Positions 16,364 through 25,421 are shown, numbered from the stretch's first letter. The stretch is 64,000 nucleotides of DNA from Deltaproteobacteria bacterium (GCA_029261855.1 JAJDAN010000042.1:152295-216294); one strand, 5' to 3'. Numbers and translations: made by a program. The notes: generated by a model not told the origin, from the letters alone.

Positions 16364-18001
16364 GTGCTGTATGACCTCGGTCTGATCGCGAGCGTTGCCC
16401 TGGGTGCCTGGTTGGCGCTCGACGTCGCCATGGCGGAAAGCTGGAGACGGCGATCCATCTCCCTCGGCGTGATGGGCGCGACGGGCGCGGTCTGGGCAGC
16501 GTGCGAGCTGATCATCCACACCGCAGACACCCCCGGCGAGCTCGCCGCGATCCGTCGCCTGCTCTACCTGTCCGTCGCTGCATCGACCTTCGCCTGGTAC
16601 TGGGTGGCCGTCGAAGCCGACGCGCCGCGCTGGTACCGCCGCTGGCGGGGCTGGGTCGCTCTGCCGTTGATTCCGCTCGCGTTGGCCTGGTCGACGCTGT
16701 GGTGGGCCCCCGACGGCACGCTGATCTCTCTCTACACCGCGGATCCGGCCCACGGACCGCTGTGGATCGCCTGGGCTGGCATCAACTGGACGCTCGCCTG
16801 CACCGGGCTCTTCTACTACATGCGCGCTTGCCTGCGACTGCGACGAGACGACCAGAGCCGCGCGCACGCGCTGGCCGCCGCCGTCACCCTGCCGCTGATC
16901 GGGAACGTCGCGTACGCCATGGGCTGGATCGACGTCGACCTCGCCCCCTGCCTGTTCGGACCCGTCGCGCTGTTCATCCGCTTCGGCGTGGTCGATCTCG
17001 GCCTTGCCAACTACCTGCCCCTCGCGCGCAGCGACATCCTCGAGCAGCTCGAAGCCGGCGTGGTCGTCGCGGACCTGAGCGGGCGCGTGCTGGATTCGAA
17101 CGCATCCGCGGCACGGCTGCTGGGTGTACCCGAGTTGCGCGGCAAGCAGCTCGACGATCTCACCCGCGACCTCACCACCGGGATCGAGGTCCTGAGATTC
17201 CCCCTCGAGAGTCACTACTCACAGACGGGTCAGGCCGCGGTCCTGACGGACCGGCGCGAGACCGTCGAGGCCGAACAACGACTGCAGCTGGCGGGCCGCC
17301 TCGAGGCCATCGGTTCGCTGACGGCGGGCATCGCCCACGAGGTCAACAATCCGCTCGCCTACATCTGCGCGAACCTGAACTCGGTCGAGAAGCTCGTAAG
17401 CGAGCTGACCCGCCCCGAGATCCGGTCGCGCCTGCCCGAGGACCTGCAACGTCTCGTCGAGGACGGAGCCGACGGTCTGGCCGACGCCCAGGAAGGCTTC
17501 CAGCGGATTTCCCAGCTGGTCGCGCGTCTCAAGGGCTTCGCGCGACGCCCGGAGGCGACCGCGGATGGTCTCACCCACCTCGCCGAGGTCTGTCGCAAGG
17601 CCGCGTCGATGGCGGGGGTGGGCCTGTCCGAAGGCGCGATTCGCGTCGAAGTCGCGGACGACGTGATGGTCCGGGCCAGCGACGACGTCGTCACGCAGAT
17701 CCTGCTGAACCTGATGCTCAACGCCGTCCAGGCCAGCGACGACGACCCGCGCATCGAGGTCAGCCTGACCCGACGCGCCGGTGAGATCGAGCTACAGGTT
17801 GCCGACCGGGGCGAGGGGATCGACGAAGACGCCCTCGACCAGGTCTTCGACCCCTTCTTCACGACCAAGAGATCGGGCAGCGGTCTGGGGCTGAGCCTCA
17901 GCTTCGACATGGCGCGACGCCTGGGCGGTCGCATCGAGGCCGCCAACCGCGAGGCCGGTGGCGCGGTCTTCTCGCTCTTCCTGCCCGACGCGCCTGCCTG
18001 A
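16364..18001 (+). CDS. Membrane sensor histidine kinase
   Basis: 545 aa. About seven membrane helices (residues 3-215, 7TM-type sensor) are followed by a PAS-like domain (LEQLEAGVVVADLSGRVLDS near 225), a dimerisation domain with the phospho-accepting His325 in GIAHEVNNPLAYI, and an ATPase domain with N box (LNLMLNAVQAS), G1 (DRGEGID), F box (FDPFFTTK) and G2 (GSGLGLSLS). The HEVNNP H-box and GLGLS pattern resemble the NtrB/HKATPase_c group that responds to membrane or small-molecule cues. The start is GTG at 16364, 99 bases after the reductase gene. No response regulator is next to it, so it is an orphan kinase. Confidence 0.9.
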   Translation: MLYDLGLIASVALGAWLALDVAMAESWRRRSISLGVMGATGAVWAACELIIHTADTPGELAAIRRLLYLSVAASTFAWYWVAVEADAPRWYRRWRGWVALPLIPLALAWSTLWWAPDGTLISLYTADPAHGPLWIAWAGINWTLACTGLFYYMRACLRLRRDDQSRAHALAAAVTLPLIGNVAYAMGWIDVDLAPCLFGPVALFIRFGVVDLGLANYLPLARSDILEQLEAGVVVADLSGRVLDSNASAARLLGVPELRGKQLDDLTRDLTTGIEVLRFPLESHYSQTGQAAVLTDRRETVEAEQRLQLAGRLEAIGSLTAGIAHEVNNPLAYICANLNSVEKLVSELTRPEIRSRLPEDLQRLVEDGADGLADAQEGFQRISQLVARLKGFARRPEATADGLTHLAEVCRKAASMAGVGLSEGAIRVEVADDVMVRASDDVVTQILLNLMLNAVQASDDDPRIEVSLTRRAGEIELQVADRGEGIDEDALDQVFDPFFTTKRSGSGLGLSLSFDMARRLGGRIEAANREAGGAVFSLFLPDAPA

Positions 18002-18006
18002 GACGA

Positions 18007-18255
18007 TCAGCTCGTCTGCTGCTTGCGCGCCGCCAGGATCGCCTGGATCAGCTGCTCCGGGACTTCCGCCGGCGGAGGGCCGTTCTCGTCCTGACAGGCG
18101 AAGCGCCCCAGCCGGATGGTGTCCCGATAGGTGTCGAGGTACGTCTCACACGGCGGGCACAGACGCATGTGTTCTTCGAAGACACGCGTCGGCTCGGACT
18201 CGAGATCTCCCTCGATGTAGGACATCAGGAAATCGACGAACTCCCGACAGTTCAT
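18007..18255 (-). CDS. Zinc-finger anti-sigma factor
   Basis: 82 aa. It begins MNCREFVDFLMSY and has the ZAS-type HxxxCxxC motif (His29, Cys33, Cys36) plus Cys3, which together bind zinc in anti-sigma domains such as RsrA, ChrR and similar proteins. There is no membrane segment, so it is a cytoplasmic anti-sigma factor and could sense redox through the zinc thiolates. Its ATG overlaps the stop of the ECF sigma gene (ATGA), the usual arrangement of a sigma factor and its inhibitor. It converges with the histidine kinase gene, five bases apart. Confidence 0.9.
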   Translation of the reverse strand: MNCREFVDFLMSYIEGDLESEPTRVFEEHMRLCPPCETYLDTYRDTIRLGRFACQDENGPPPAEVPEQLIQAILAARKQQTS

Positions 18256-18869
18256 CTCGACTCCTCGGCATCGTCTGCGCCCGATCTGGAGAAGTGTTCG
18301 TCGAGGAGCTGACGCAATGCCTGCCGGGCGCGGTGCAGGCGCGTCTTGACGGCCGCCTTCGAGAGGCCCAGGGCCTCGGCGGTTTGCTCGGTATCGAATT
18401 CTTCGATGTCGCGAAGGAGCAGAACGGTTCGGTAGGGGTCGGGAAGCTTCTCGATGGCCTCTCGAACCAGGATTCTCGTCTCTCCGCGCTCGATCAGGCG
18501 GTCCGCGCCGTCCCAGCCTGCCCCGGACACGTGCAGGTGCCCGTTCTCGGCGAAGCGGGGCAGCAGGTCGTCGATGCTCTCCTCGGGCTTGCGCCGACGG
18601 GTGCGCAGCTTCATGAGGCAGGCGTTGACCACGATCCGGTGGAGCCAGGTCGACAGGCGCGCATCCCCGTCGAAGCGATCCATCGCCCGAAACGCCGAGA
18701 CGAACGCCTCCTGGACGGCCTCGCGCGCGTCGTCGTCGTTGCCCATGAAGCGCCGGGCGACTGCCAGCATGCGACCCGAGTGTGTCCGCACGAGGACCTC
18801 GTACGCGCTCTCGTCGGCGGCCCGCAGGCCGGCGAGCAGCTTCGCCTCGTCGGGGTCCGGGGCCTTCAC
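18252..18869 (-). CDS. ECF RNA polymerase sigma factor
   Basis: 205 aa, ECF (sigma-70 group 4). Region 2 covers FMGNDDDAREAVQEAFVSAF and the STWLHRIVVNACL promoter-melting part; region 4 covers LPDPYRTVLLLRDIEEFDT and the helix-turn-helix TAEALGLSKAAVKTRLHRAR. A long acidic linker between them is typical. It presumably directs transcription of a small regulon and is held by the zinc anti-sigma factor encoded downstream. The start is GTG at 18869, overlapping the stop of the ArsC-like gene (GTGA). Translation of all three genes is thus coupled. The next gene divergent from this operon is a TerB-like protein, which may belong to the regulon. Confidence 0.92.
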   Translation of the reverse strand: MKAPDPDEAKLLAGLRAADESAYEVLVRTHSGRMLAVARRFMGNDDDAREAVQEAFVSAFRAMDRFDGDARLSTWLHRIVVNACLMKLRTRRRKPEESIDDLLPRFAENGHLHVSGAGWDGADRLIERGETRILVREAIEKLPDPYRTVLLLRDIEEFDTEQTAEALGLSKAAVKTRLHRARQALRQLLDEHFSRSGADDAEESR

Positions 18870-19231
18870 AGCAGCTCGAGCACGTCCTCGGGCGGTCGGC
18901 CGATCGCCGCCCGGCTCCCGCGGACGAGAATGGGCCGTTCCATCAAGATCGGAGCGGACGCCGTCGCGGCGAGGATCTCGTCGTCGCTGCTCTCGGCGCT
19001 GCAACCCGCCTCGCGGAATGCCGCTTCCTGCTTGCGGATGAGATCCGACACCGGACGCCCGAGCCGTTCGACGAGGCTCGCGAGTTCCTCTTTCGAAAGC
19101 GGGTCCTTCAGGTACTCGCGAACGGCGAACGCGACACCCTTCTCTTCGAGCAGCGCGAGCGTCGCGCGGCTCTTCGAGCAGCGCGGGTTGTGGAGGAGCA
19201 ACAGCTCGTCATCGGATGCGGGGAGCAGCAT
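18866..19231 (-). CDS. arsC: ArsC/Spx-family arsenate reductase-like protein
   Basis: 121 aa with the thioredoxin-like ArsC fold. The active site reads HNPRCSKSRATLALLEEKG (catalytic Cys near residue 18, the first half of the family signature), and the distal PILMERPILVRGSRAAIGRP part carries the RPIL motif and the Arg residues that bind the oxyanion. Glutaredoxin-coupled arsenate reductases of this type give arsenite, but related proteins such as YffB and Spx have other roles. It is the first gene of an operon with an ECF sigma and an anti-sigma factor, so a redox or oxyanion-stress switch is plausible. The start is ATG at 19231; no ars efflux genes are in the window. Confidence 0.88.
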   Translation of the reverse strand: MLLPASDDELLLLHNPRCSKSRATLALLEEKGVAFAVREYLKDPLSKEELASLVERLGRPVSDLIRKQEAAFREAGCSAESSDDEILAATASAPILMERPILVRGSRAAIGRPPEDVLELL

Positions 19232-19318
19232 GGCCCGACGCTACCGCCTCTGCGAGACTGCGCACCCCCATCGGACTCCCATCGTACTCCCACCGTAGTA
19301 GGAGGGCCTGAGCAAGCC

Positions 19319-19858
19319 ATGTCTCTGCTGACACGCATCCTGGGAACCCTGCTGTCGTCTGGCGACGCGGCAACCGGCGACGACCCCGACAGCCTGCGAC
19401 GCATCGCCGCAGAGTTCGAGGCGCTGCCGCCCGAACGGGCGCGCTTCCTCGCTGCCTTCACCTACGTGCTCGCCCGGGTGGCCCACGCCGACCTGCAGGT
19501 CGACGCCGACGAGCTTCGGCAGATGGAGCGCACCCTCGTCGACCTCGGCGAGCTGTCCGAGAACGAGGCGCGTCTGGCCGTCCAGACGGCCGTCGATCGG
19601 GCGGTCCGGGTCGGTGCCAGCGACAACTACCTGGTGACCCGCGAGCTGCGCCGCATGACCGAGAAGCCAGAGCGCGTGCGCCTGATGCGGAGCCTGCTCG
19701 CCGTCGCCGCTGCGGACGACAGCATCACCGCGACCGAGAGCCGCGAGCTCACGTCCATCGGCGAGGAGCTGGGCTTCAGCCGCGGCGAGATCAGCGCCCT
19801 GCGCTTCGAGTTCCGGGACAAGCTCGCAGAAACGAAGAAGCTCGAGAACGAGCGCTAG
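19319..19858 (+). CDS. TerB-like (DjlA N-terminal-like) helical protein
   Basis: 179 aa, all-helical and acidic. Two repeated helical units start LAAFTYVLARVAHADLQVD (near residue 45) and LMRSLLAVAAADDSITATE (near 125), each ending in an acidic loop with the xADxxxxxxE pattern of TerB/DjlA domains, which bind divalent metal. TerB-family proteins are linked to tellurite resistance and membrane stress; the exact role here is unknown. The ATG at 19319 follows TAGGAGGG with a rather long spacing. It is divergent from the ArsC-sigma operon, with 87 bases between, and its stop lies four bases before the 25-bp repeat array. Confidence 0.82.
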   Translation: MSLLTRILGTLLSSGDAATGDDPDSLRRIAAEFEALPPERARFLAAFTYVLARVAHADLQVDADELRQMERTLVDLGELSENEARLAVQTAVDRAVRVGASDNYLVTRELRRMTEKPERVRLMRSLLAVAAADDSITATESRELTSIGEELGFSRGEISALRFEFRDKLAETKKLENER

Positions 19859-19861
19859 GCC

Positions 19862-20011
19862 CTCACGAGGCGCCCGCGGCTAGTTCCTCACAAAGCGCCT
19901 GCGGCTAGTTCCGAACCAAGCGCCTGCGGCTAGTTCCTCACAAAGCGCCTGCGGCTAGTTTCGAACCAAGCGCCCGCGGCTAGTTCTTCACAAGGCGCCT
20001 GCGGCTAGTTT
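19862..20011. repeat. Six tandem 25-bp repeats
   Basis: Six exact 25-base units fill this stretch: 19862, 19887, 19912, 19937, 19962 and 19987. Each keeps the core CGGCTAGTT preceded by GCGCCTG or GCGCCCG, while the first eight bases alternate between CTCACAAA- and CGAACCAA-like versions. The last unit contains the stop codon of the reverse-strand ATPase, and every unit repeats that same TAG context. Because 25 is not a multiple of three, this is not a coding repeat. Confidence 0.9.
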
Positions 20012-20688
20012 CGAACCAACAAGAGCGTCTTCGGGTCGAGCGCCACGTGCAGCTCGCTCAGGTCCGGGTTGTCGTGGTCCTTGAGCGCGCGCAGCACCAC
20101 CGAGCCGTCTCCGGGCTCGAGTGCCAGCACGACGCTGACGATGTCGTCCAGCGCCTTCACCTCTTCGGGAATGCCCGTGACCTGCTCGCCCGACGTGGCG
20201 AACGACAGCCACACCTCGGCGGCCAGCTCCGTGGCCAACGCGCCGACATCGAGCAGGTCCTCGCGACTGATCTCCTCGAGCCCCTCGATCAGGATCAGAC
20301 TCGGCTTCGACCCCGCCTCGGACTCGACCTTGACCGCGTCCCGCAACTTGGCCGCGCTGAAGCCCGAGGGCGCGTAGGCTCGGATGCTGCGGTGTTGGTC
20401 GACTTCCGTGTGGGTCGCCGCCGCGTCATCCAGGTGCGTCGAGGACGCGAGCTCTTCATAGACCGTGTCGTAGTGCGCGCGAACGTGGGAGACGGTCTGA
20501 TCGAGGGCCACGTGGAGGACGGTGCCCTGGCGCAGCAGCTCGTCCAGAGCGACGCCCACGAGGAACGGTGTCTTGCCGACGCCGTGGCCTGCCACCAGCA
20601 CGCCGATGTTGCCGATGCCGAGGCCGCCGTTGAGACCCTTCTCGAGCAGTCTCAACGGGCTCCGTGCGTTTACGAACTTGCGATACAT
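20005..20688 (-). CDS. KaiC/RecA-like P-loop ATPase
   Basis: 227 aa with a RecA-type fold. The Walker A motif is GHGVGKTP (residues 34-41), right after the LNGGLGIGNIGVLV element that opens KaiC-type domains, and SLILIEGLE (near 130) serves as the Walker B strand with an acidic end. Only a single domain is present and there are no KaiA or KaiB neighbours, so it is not a clock protein. Start ATG at 20688 with AGAGG upstream. It follows EF-G by 43 bases on the same strand, so the two are probably one transcript. Its function is unknown; links to ribosome recycling are speculative. Its stop lies in the 25-bp repeat array. Confidence 0.8.
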   Translation of the reverse strand: MYRKFVNARSPLRLLEKGLNGGLGIGNIGVLVAGHGVGKTPFLVGVALDELLRQGTVLHVALDQTVSHVRAHYDTVYEELASSTHLDDAAATHTEVDQHRSIRAYAPSGFSAAKLRDAVKVESEAGSKPSLILIEGLEEISREDLLDVGALATELAAEVWLSFATSGEQVTGIPEEVKALDDIVSVVLALEPGDGSVVLRALKDHDNPDLSELHVALDPKTLLLVRN

Positions 20689-20731
20689 GCATCTACCTCT
20701 GCGAGCCGGCGCGCTGCGCCGCAGCTCGGCT

Positions 20732-22831
20732 CTAGTCGTCGTCCGGGACCTTCGACTCGTACTTCTCCTTCAGCTCCTTCTGCACTTCGCCGGGAGCCGG
20801 GAGATAGCGCGCGAACTCCATCGAGAATTCGGCCTTGCCCTGGGTGAGGGATCGCAGGTCCGTCGCATAACCGAACATCTCGGACAGGGGCACCTCGGAT
20901 TCGGTCCGACTGTACCCCCCTTCCTCCGTGGTTCCGACCACGGTCCCCCGGCGCTGCATGATGCTCTTGAGCATCGCGCCCTGGAATTCCTGGGGCCCCT
21001 CGACCTCCACCTTCATGATCGGCTCGAGGATAACGGGCTTGGCACGACCGTAGAACTCCCGGAAGGCCCCCCTGGCAGCCGCCTGGAACGCCATCTCGGA
21101 AGAGTCGACCGAGTGGGACTTGCCGTCGTTCACGATGATCCGCATCCCGAGCACCGGGAAGCCGATCAGGCGCCCCTTGTCGAGGCACATGCGGAAGCCC
21201 TTCTCGACGGCGGGGATGTACTCCGTCGGGATCGAGCCGCCCTTGATCTCGCTCACGAACTCGAAATCGGGCGCGTCCTCCTCGGCCGGGATCGGCTCCA
21301 CGATGCCGGCGATGCGACCATACTGACCGGAACCACCCGTCTGCTTCTTGTGGGTGTAGTCGAAGGGAACGGACTTCGAAATCGTCTCGCGGTAGGCCAC
21401 CTGGGGCGCACCGGTCTCGACTTCGCAGTTGTATTCGCGCTTCATGCGCTCGACGTACACCTCGAGATGCAGCTCGCCCATGCCGGAGATGATGGTCTCG
21501 CCGCTCTCCCGATTGACTTCCGAACGGAAGGTCGGGTCTTCGCGCACGAAGCGACCGAGCGCCTTGCCCATGTTGTCCGACGACTTCTGATCGACGGGCT
21601 TCACGGACAGCGAGATCACCGCCGCGGGCACGTGCATCGAAGTCATCGAAACGCTGATGCTCTCGTCGGTGAAGGTGTCTCCCGATGCACAGTCGACGCC
21701 GAACAGCGCGACGATGTCGCCGGAGCTCGACTCCTCGATGTCCTGCATCTCGTTGGAATGCATCCGGACCAGCCGGCCCACCTTCACCTTCTTCTGGGTA
21801 CGGCTGTTGATGATGGACGTGCCCTTCTTGAGCACGCCCTGGTAGACGCGGCAGTAGGTGAGCTGTCCGTAGCGACCGTCTTCGAGCTTGAAGGCCAGAG
21901 CCACCACCGGCTTCTCCGGCTTCGGCTCGACGATGATCGGCGCCTCGTCGTTGGTGAGGTCGACCGCCGTGTTCTCGATGTCGAACGGCGACGGCAGGTA
22001 GCGGTTGACCGCGTCGAGCAGCTTCTGGACGCCCTTGTTCTTGTAGGCCGACCCCAGGAAGACGGGCGTCAGGTCCATGGACAGCACGCCGTTGCGCGTG
22101 GCCTCGTGGATCAGCTTCTCGGTCACGCGCTCTTCGAGGATGGCTTCCATCAGCTCGTCGGAGAACATGGAGATCGCGTCGAGCATCTCTTCGCGCGCAA
22201 CCGCGGCGGCGTCGACCATGTCGGCCGGGATGTCCTTCTCGACGACGTCTCGACCCTCTTCCCCTTCGAAGTAGATCGCCTTCAGCGTGATGAGATCGAT
22301 CACGCCCGCGAACTCGTTCTCGAGGCCGATCGGCAGCTGGAACATCACCGCGTTGTGGGCGAGCTTGTCGCGCAGCTGCTGGGTCACGCGGCGCGGGTCG
22401 GCGCCGGACCGGTCGAGCTTGTTGATGAACGCGATGCGCGGGACCTTGTAGCGCTTCATCTGGCGGTCCACGGTCATCGATTGGGACTGCACGCCCGCGA
22501 CGCCACACAGGATCAGCACGGCGCCGTCGAGCACGCGCAGGGCACGCTCGACTTCGATCGTGAAGTCCACGTGACCGGGGGTGTCGATGATGTTGATCTG
22601 GTGGTTGTCCCACTCGCAGTAGGTCGCCGCCGACGCGATCGTGATGCCGCGCTCACGTTCGAGCTCCATCGAATCCATCGTCGCGCCGACTTCGTCCTTG
22701 CCGCGCACCTCGTGGATCGCGTGGATCTTCCCCGTGTAGTAGAGGATCCGCTCGGTCAGCGTCGTCTTGCCCGAATCGATATGGGCGCTGATCCCGATGT
22801 TCCGGGTCTTCGAGAGATCGTTCATTGCCAT
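20732..22831 (-). CDS. fusA: Elongation factor G (EF-G1/spdEFG-like)
   Basis: 699 aa from the ATG at 22831 ([11 protein letters not shown]); an in-frame ATG at 22825 is also possible. GTPase motifs are [17 protein letters not shown] (switch), DTPGHVDF and NKLDRSGAD. Domains II to V follow, with [18 protein letters not shown] in domain IV and [15 protein letters not shown] at the C-terminal end of domain V. The [10 protein letters not shown] and [13 protein letters not shown] signatures look like the spdEFG/mitochondrial EFG1 group found in spirochaetes, planctomycetes and some deltaproteobacteria, which often have two EF-Gs dividing translocation and recycling. It is not next to rpsL/rpsG, supporting a second copy. 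A 221-base leader upstream (22832-23052) contains no gene and probably the promoter. Confidence 0.93.
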   Translation of the reverse strand: MAMNDLSKTRNIGISAHIDSGKTTLTERILYYTGKIHAIHEVRGKDEVGATMDSMELERERGITIASAATYCEWDNHQINIIDTPGHVDFTIEVERALRVLDGAVLILCGVAGVQSQSMTVDRQMKRYKVPRIAFINKLDRSGADPRRVTQQLRDKLAHNAVMFQLPIGLENEFAGVIDLITLKAIYFEGEEGRDVVEKDIPADMVDAAAVAREEMLDAISMFSDELMEAILEERVTEKLIHEATRNGVLSMDLTPVFLGSAYKNKGVQKLLDAVNRYLPSPFDIENTAVDLTNDEAPIIVEPKPEKPVVALAFKLEDGRYGQLTYCRVYQGVLKKGTSIINSRTQKKVKVGRLVRMHSNEMQDIEESSSGDIVALFGVDCASGDTFTDESISVSMTSMHVPAAVISLSVKPVDQKSSDNMGKALGRFVREDPTFRSEVNRESGETIISGMGELHLEVYVERMKREYNCEVETGAPQVAYRETISKSVPFDYTHKKQTGGSGQYGRIAGIVEPIPAEEDAPDFEFVSEIKGGSIPTEYIPAVEKGFRMCLDKGRLIGFPVLGMRIIVNDGKSHSVDSSEMAFQAAARGAFREFYGRAKPVILEPIMKVEVEGPQEFQGAMLKSIMQRRGTVVGTTEEGGYSRTESEVPLSEMFGYATDLRSLTQGKAEFSMEFARYLPAPGEVQKELKEKYESKVPDDD

Positions 22832-23052
22832 GATGGCCCGCCTCGTCCGCCGATTGGCTGGACTGATCGCCTGCAGACGCACGACCCGGCCACCCCCCGG
22901 TGCCGCGGTGCGTCGCTGGGAATCTCGTTTGCTGGGTTGGGTTTGGTGGACTTTCGATCTTAGTGGCCGCGCACTTTAGCGAGGTGACGCCGCTGGGGCG
23001 AGCCCGCCTTGGAACGGCGCGTCGAGCCCCGGGGGGAAGCGGCTCGAAATGG

Positions 23053-23814
23053 TCATTTGCCGGGGTCGCGCTCGCGGCCCGCGCGGCTAGAGCCCAGTGC
23101 GGCCCGCCGGTGCCACGCTTCGGCGTCGCCGTCGTACGCGTGTGCCGGCCCCACGACGCACGCCCGACGCGCCGCGCAGCCCACGCCGCAGGCGGGAACC
23201 CGGGCGGACGTCTCGAAGCAGGCCTCGAAGTCGAACGCGCGGTCGCCGACCGCTGCACCCGGGCAGGCGGCGACGCACGGCGCGGCGCATCCGGCGCAAG
23301 GGGAGAAGCCGCAATCCGGATCGCTCGCGGCGAGCGGCCGACTCGACGCCAGTACGGCGCGGATCGACATCCACGGTCCGTACTCGCGGTGGAGCAGAAT
23401 GCCGAGTCGGCTGGGTGCCCCGAGGCCAGCGGCCTGGCCGAGGGACACGAGGTCGACGAAGTGCCCCTCGCGACGCTCGAAGTACAGACCCGACGCAGCG
23501 TCGTAGCCCGCGGCCTGTTCGTAGGCCACGGCGGCGCGAACGACACGGGCGAGGACCGCGTCCAGCGGGTCGGGCTCGGTCGCCGCTTCCGGCGCCGCCA
23601 TGCAGCCCCGGAAGAACGCCGAGCCGCCGGTCGCCAGCACGACGATGCAGCGAGCACCCGCCAGCAGCGTCGGCGTGCGCCAGGGCGCCGCAACGCGCGC
23701 GTCGTAGTCCTGGGGAGAGAGCACCCCGGCGAGCCCCAGCCCCGCGCGCGCGACCGCCGGGTCGAGGCCCAGGGCCGTCGGACCCGGAGCCGCGGGATCA
23801 GCCGAGTCGCGCAC
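23053..23814 (-). CDS. 4Fe-4S cysteine-rich protein (QueG/ferredoxin-like)
   Basis: 253 aa from the GTG at 23814, overlapping the 3' end of the formyltransferase-like gene by 17 bases. The C-terminal half is rich in cysteine: CGFSPCAGCAAPCVAACPG (near residue 180) is a ferredoxin-like CxxC...CP pattern, and RVPACGVGCAARRACV adds further ligands, so two iron-sulfur clusters are likely. The layout resembles the ferredoxin half of epoxyqueuosine reductase and of uncharacterised redox proteins, but the cobalamin-binding domain of QueG is not evident. It is the last gene of the infA operon. Function unknown; an electron carrier or reductase is inferred. Confidence 0.72.
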   Translation of the reverse strand: MRDSADPAAPGPTALGLDPAVARAGLGLAGVLSPQDYDARVAAPWRTPTLLAGARCIVVLATGGSAFFRGCMAAPEAATEPDPLDAVLARVVRAAVAYEQAAGYDAASGLYFERREGHFVDLVSLGQAAGLGAPSRLGILLHREYGPWMSIRAVLASSRPLAASDPDCGFSPCAGCAAPCVAACPGAAVGDRAFDFEACFETSARVPACGVGCAARRACVVGPAHAYDGDAEAWHRRAALGSSRAGRERDPGK

Positions 23815-24721
23815 CGGGCTCGAGGCCGACTTCAGCGGCGGGAACCTTCTTGCCGTCGCCCACCCGCAGCTTCCCGATGGCCAGACGCCCGCCCAGGGCC
23901 GCCACCAGCAAGCGTCCATCTTCCAACCCGAGCAGCGTGCCCGGGGCCTCATTCCCCGCTTCGGGCAATAGCTGCGAGCCGAACAGTCGCACGGGCCCGC
24001 CGTCGAGACGCGCGTGCGCACCCGGGCTGGGATCGCAGCCACGGACTTGCCGGTCGATCTCCGCCGCCGGACGTGACCAGTCGATGCGCGCGACCTCGTC
24101 GTCCACCAGGCCCTGGAAGCTCGCGCCCTCTTCGGTCTGGGCGGTGAAGGTCGCCGTCCCGTTCGCGATGGCGTCGACGGCCTCGACCACGGCGTCCACG
24201 CCGAGGGCATAGAGCTTGTCGAAATAGAGCGAAGAAACCGTGTCCGACGCGTCGATCGGGACGCCGCCCTTCTGCACGACCAGCGGCCCCTCGTCGACGC
24301 CCTCGGTCACCTGGAAGACGCTGACACCGCTCTCGGTCTCGCCGAGCATGATCTGCCAGGCCAGCGCCGCACCCCCCCGGTACTTCGGCAGCAGGGACGG
24401 GTGGAAGCAGATCGAACGGTGCTTGGGATGGTCGGCGATCTCGGCGGGGATGATCACCGTCGTGAAGGGAAAGACGTTCAGCTCGGCGCCGAGGCTCGCG
24501 TACTCGTCCACCAGCTCGGGGATCGCCTCGCCGCGCTTGCGGAAGCGCTTGTAGCGGAAGAGCCGATAGCCACGCTCTTCCGCGAGTGCCGCGAGCGGGT
24601 CCGGGCGCCCGCTCTCGGGCGGGGCGTAGACGCCGACCACCTCGTGGCCTGCATCCGCGAGACGTTCGGTGACGTCGCGTCCGAACGGGGCCTGGCCGAA
24701 GATCGCGATCCTGAGTCCCAT
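23798..24721 (-). CDS. Formyltransferase-fold protein, 10-formyl-THF hydrolase-like
   Basis: 307 aa. The catalytic core is FHPSLLPKYRGGAA (near residue 108), the HPSLLP signature of methionyl-tRNA formyltransferase and of the N-terminal domain of 10-formyltetrahydrofolate dehydrogenase. The middle (TEEGASFQGL and IDWSRPAAEIDRQVRG) and the C-terminal OB-like part match the latter more than Fmt; the true fmt gene lies at 35489. It may hydrolyse 10-formyl-THF or formylate a sugar or amine. The carrier and aldehyde dehydrogenase domains of the eukaryotic enzyme are missing. The start ATG at 24721 follows the acyltransferase by 33 bases, in the infA operon. Confidence 0.82.
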   Translation of the reverse strand: MGLRIAIFGQAPFGRDVTERLADAGHEVVGVYAPPESGRPDPLAALAEERGYRLFRYKRFRKRGEAIPELVDEYASLGAELNVFPFTTVIIPAEIADHPKHRSICFHPSLLPKYRGGAALAWQIMLGETESGVSVFQVTEGVDEGPLVVQKGGVPIDASDTVSSLYFDKLYALGVDAVVEAVDAIANGTATFTAQTEEGASFQGLVDDEVARIDWSRPAAEIDRQVRGCDPSPGAHARLDGGPVRLFGSQLLPEAGNEAPGTLLGLEDGRLLVAALGGRLAIGKLRVGDGKKVPAAEVGLEPGARLG

Positions 24722-24754
24722 GACAGCTCGTTCCTCGTCCGCGGTCGCCCGCGG

Positions 24755-25420
24755 CTACATGAATGCGCGACGCGTGCCGATCGTACCGCGCGTCTTCGCG
24801 GGAATACCGTAGGCCAGGCTGTGCGGCTCGATGCAGCCCGTCACCAGGGCGCGCGCACCGATTACCGAGTGCGCGCCGATCTCGCTGCCGCAGGTGACCG
24901 TCACATCCGACGCCACCCAGACGAACTCGCCGATGCTCACGGGCGCCGACTTCTCGGGCGTCTGATCGTCCACGGCGTGCTCGGAATCATAGACCCGGGT
25001 TCCGGGTCCGATCATCGCCCCTTCGCCCACGTCCACGCGTTCCTTGGCGGACAGCTGGCAGCCGTTGAACCAACAGTCGCGCCCGATCGTGAGGACGGCT
25101 CCCGGGTAGGCGACCAGGCGGATCTTCTCGACCTCGCAGCGCAGCCAGGTGCCGGCGCCCACCTCGACACGCGCGCCGCTGGCGACCTGGAAGCAGATCT
25201 CACCGGGCAGCCGTTCTGCCACCACGTCGGCACCGATCTCGAGCACCGCGCCCGGCTCGAGGTCGAAGCGCGCGACCGCCAGGTTGGTGCTGGCCGAAGG
25301 ATGGATGCGCAGACCGGGGTGGGCCCGTTCGAGGCGACGCAGGCGCGCGCGATCCCAGGCCTGGAGCGCGCGCAGCGCGAACCGCAACCACGCGCCGGGG
25401 ACACCGGCCGCGACCGCCAC
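24755..25420 (-). CDS. Left-handed beta-helix acyltransferase
   Basis: 221 aa. From residue 40 on, hexapeptide-type repeats are seen, such as GAVLEIGADVV, GAVLTIGRDCWF, ERVDVGEGAMIG and GSEIGAHSVIGARALV, ending in the family tail YGIPAKTRG. A His in DSEHAVDD near the middle is the probable catalytic base of the maltose/nodulation O-acetyltransferase type. It likely acetylates a sugar or other small acceptor using acetyl-CoA, as a trimer in the cytoplasm. The start is GTG at 25420, one base after the infA stop. Neighbours include a formyltransferase-like enzyme, which could modify the same kind of amino sugar. Confidence 0.85.
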   Translation of the reverse strand: MAVAAGVPGAWLRFALRALQAWDRARLRRLERAHPGLRIHPSASTNLAVARFDLEPGAVLEIGADVVAERLPGEICFQVASGARVEVGAGTWLRCEVEKIRLVAYPGAVLTIGRDCWFNGCQLSAKERVDVGEGAMIGPGTRVYDSEHAVDDQTPEKSAPVSIGEFVWVASDVTVTCGSEIGAHSVIGARALVTGCIEPHSLAYGIPAKTRGTIGTRRAFM

Positions 25421-25421
25421 T

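Noticed and set aside
14558..17215. An 885-codon reverse frame across the MerA-like reductase and the kinase
   Set aside because: Same kind of shadow; the forward proteins have full catalytic motifs.
19862..20011. CRISPR array
   Set aside because: The 25-bp units are directly adjacent with no unique spacers, and no cas genes are near.
20005..20688. Circadian clock protein KaiC
   Set aside because: Only one domain, no KaiA or KaiB, and a single P-loop; a generic RecA-fold ATPase is safer.
20522..22963. An 813-codon forward frame opposite EF-G
   Set aside because: EF-G GTPase motifs on the reverse strand are decisive.
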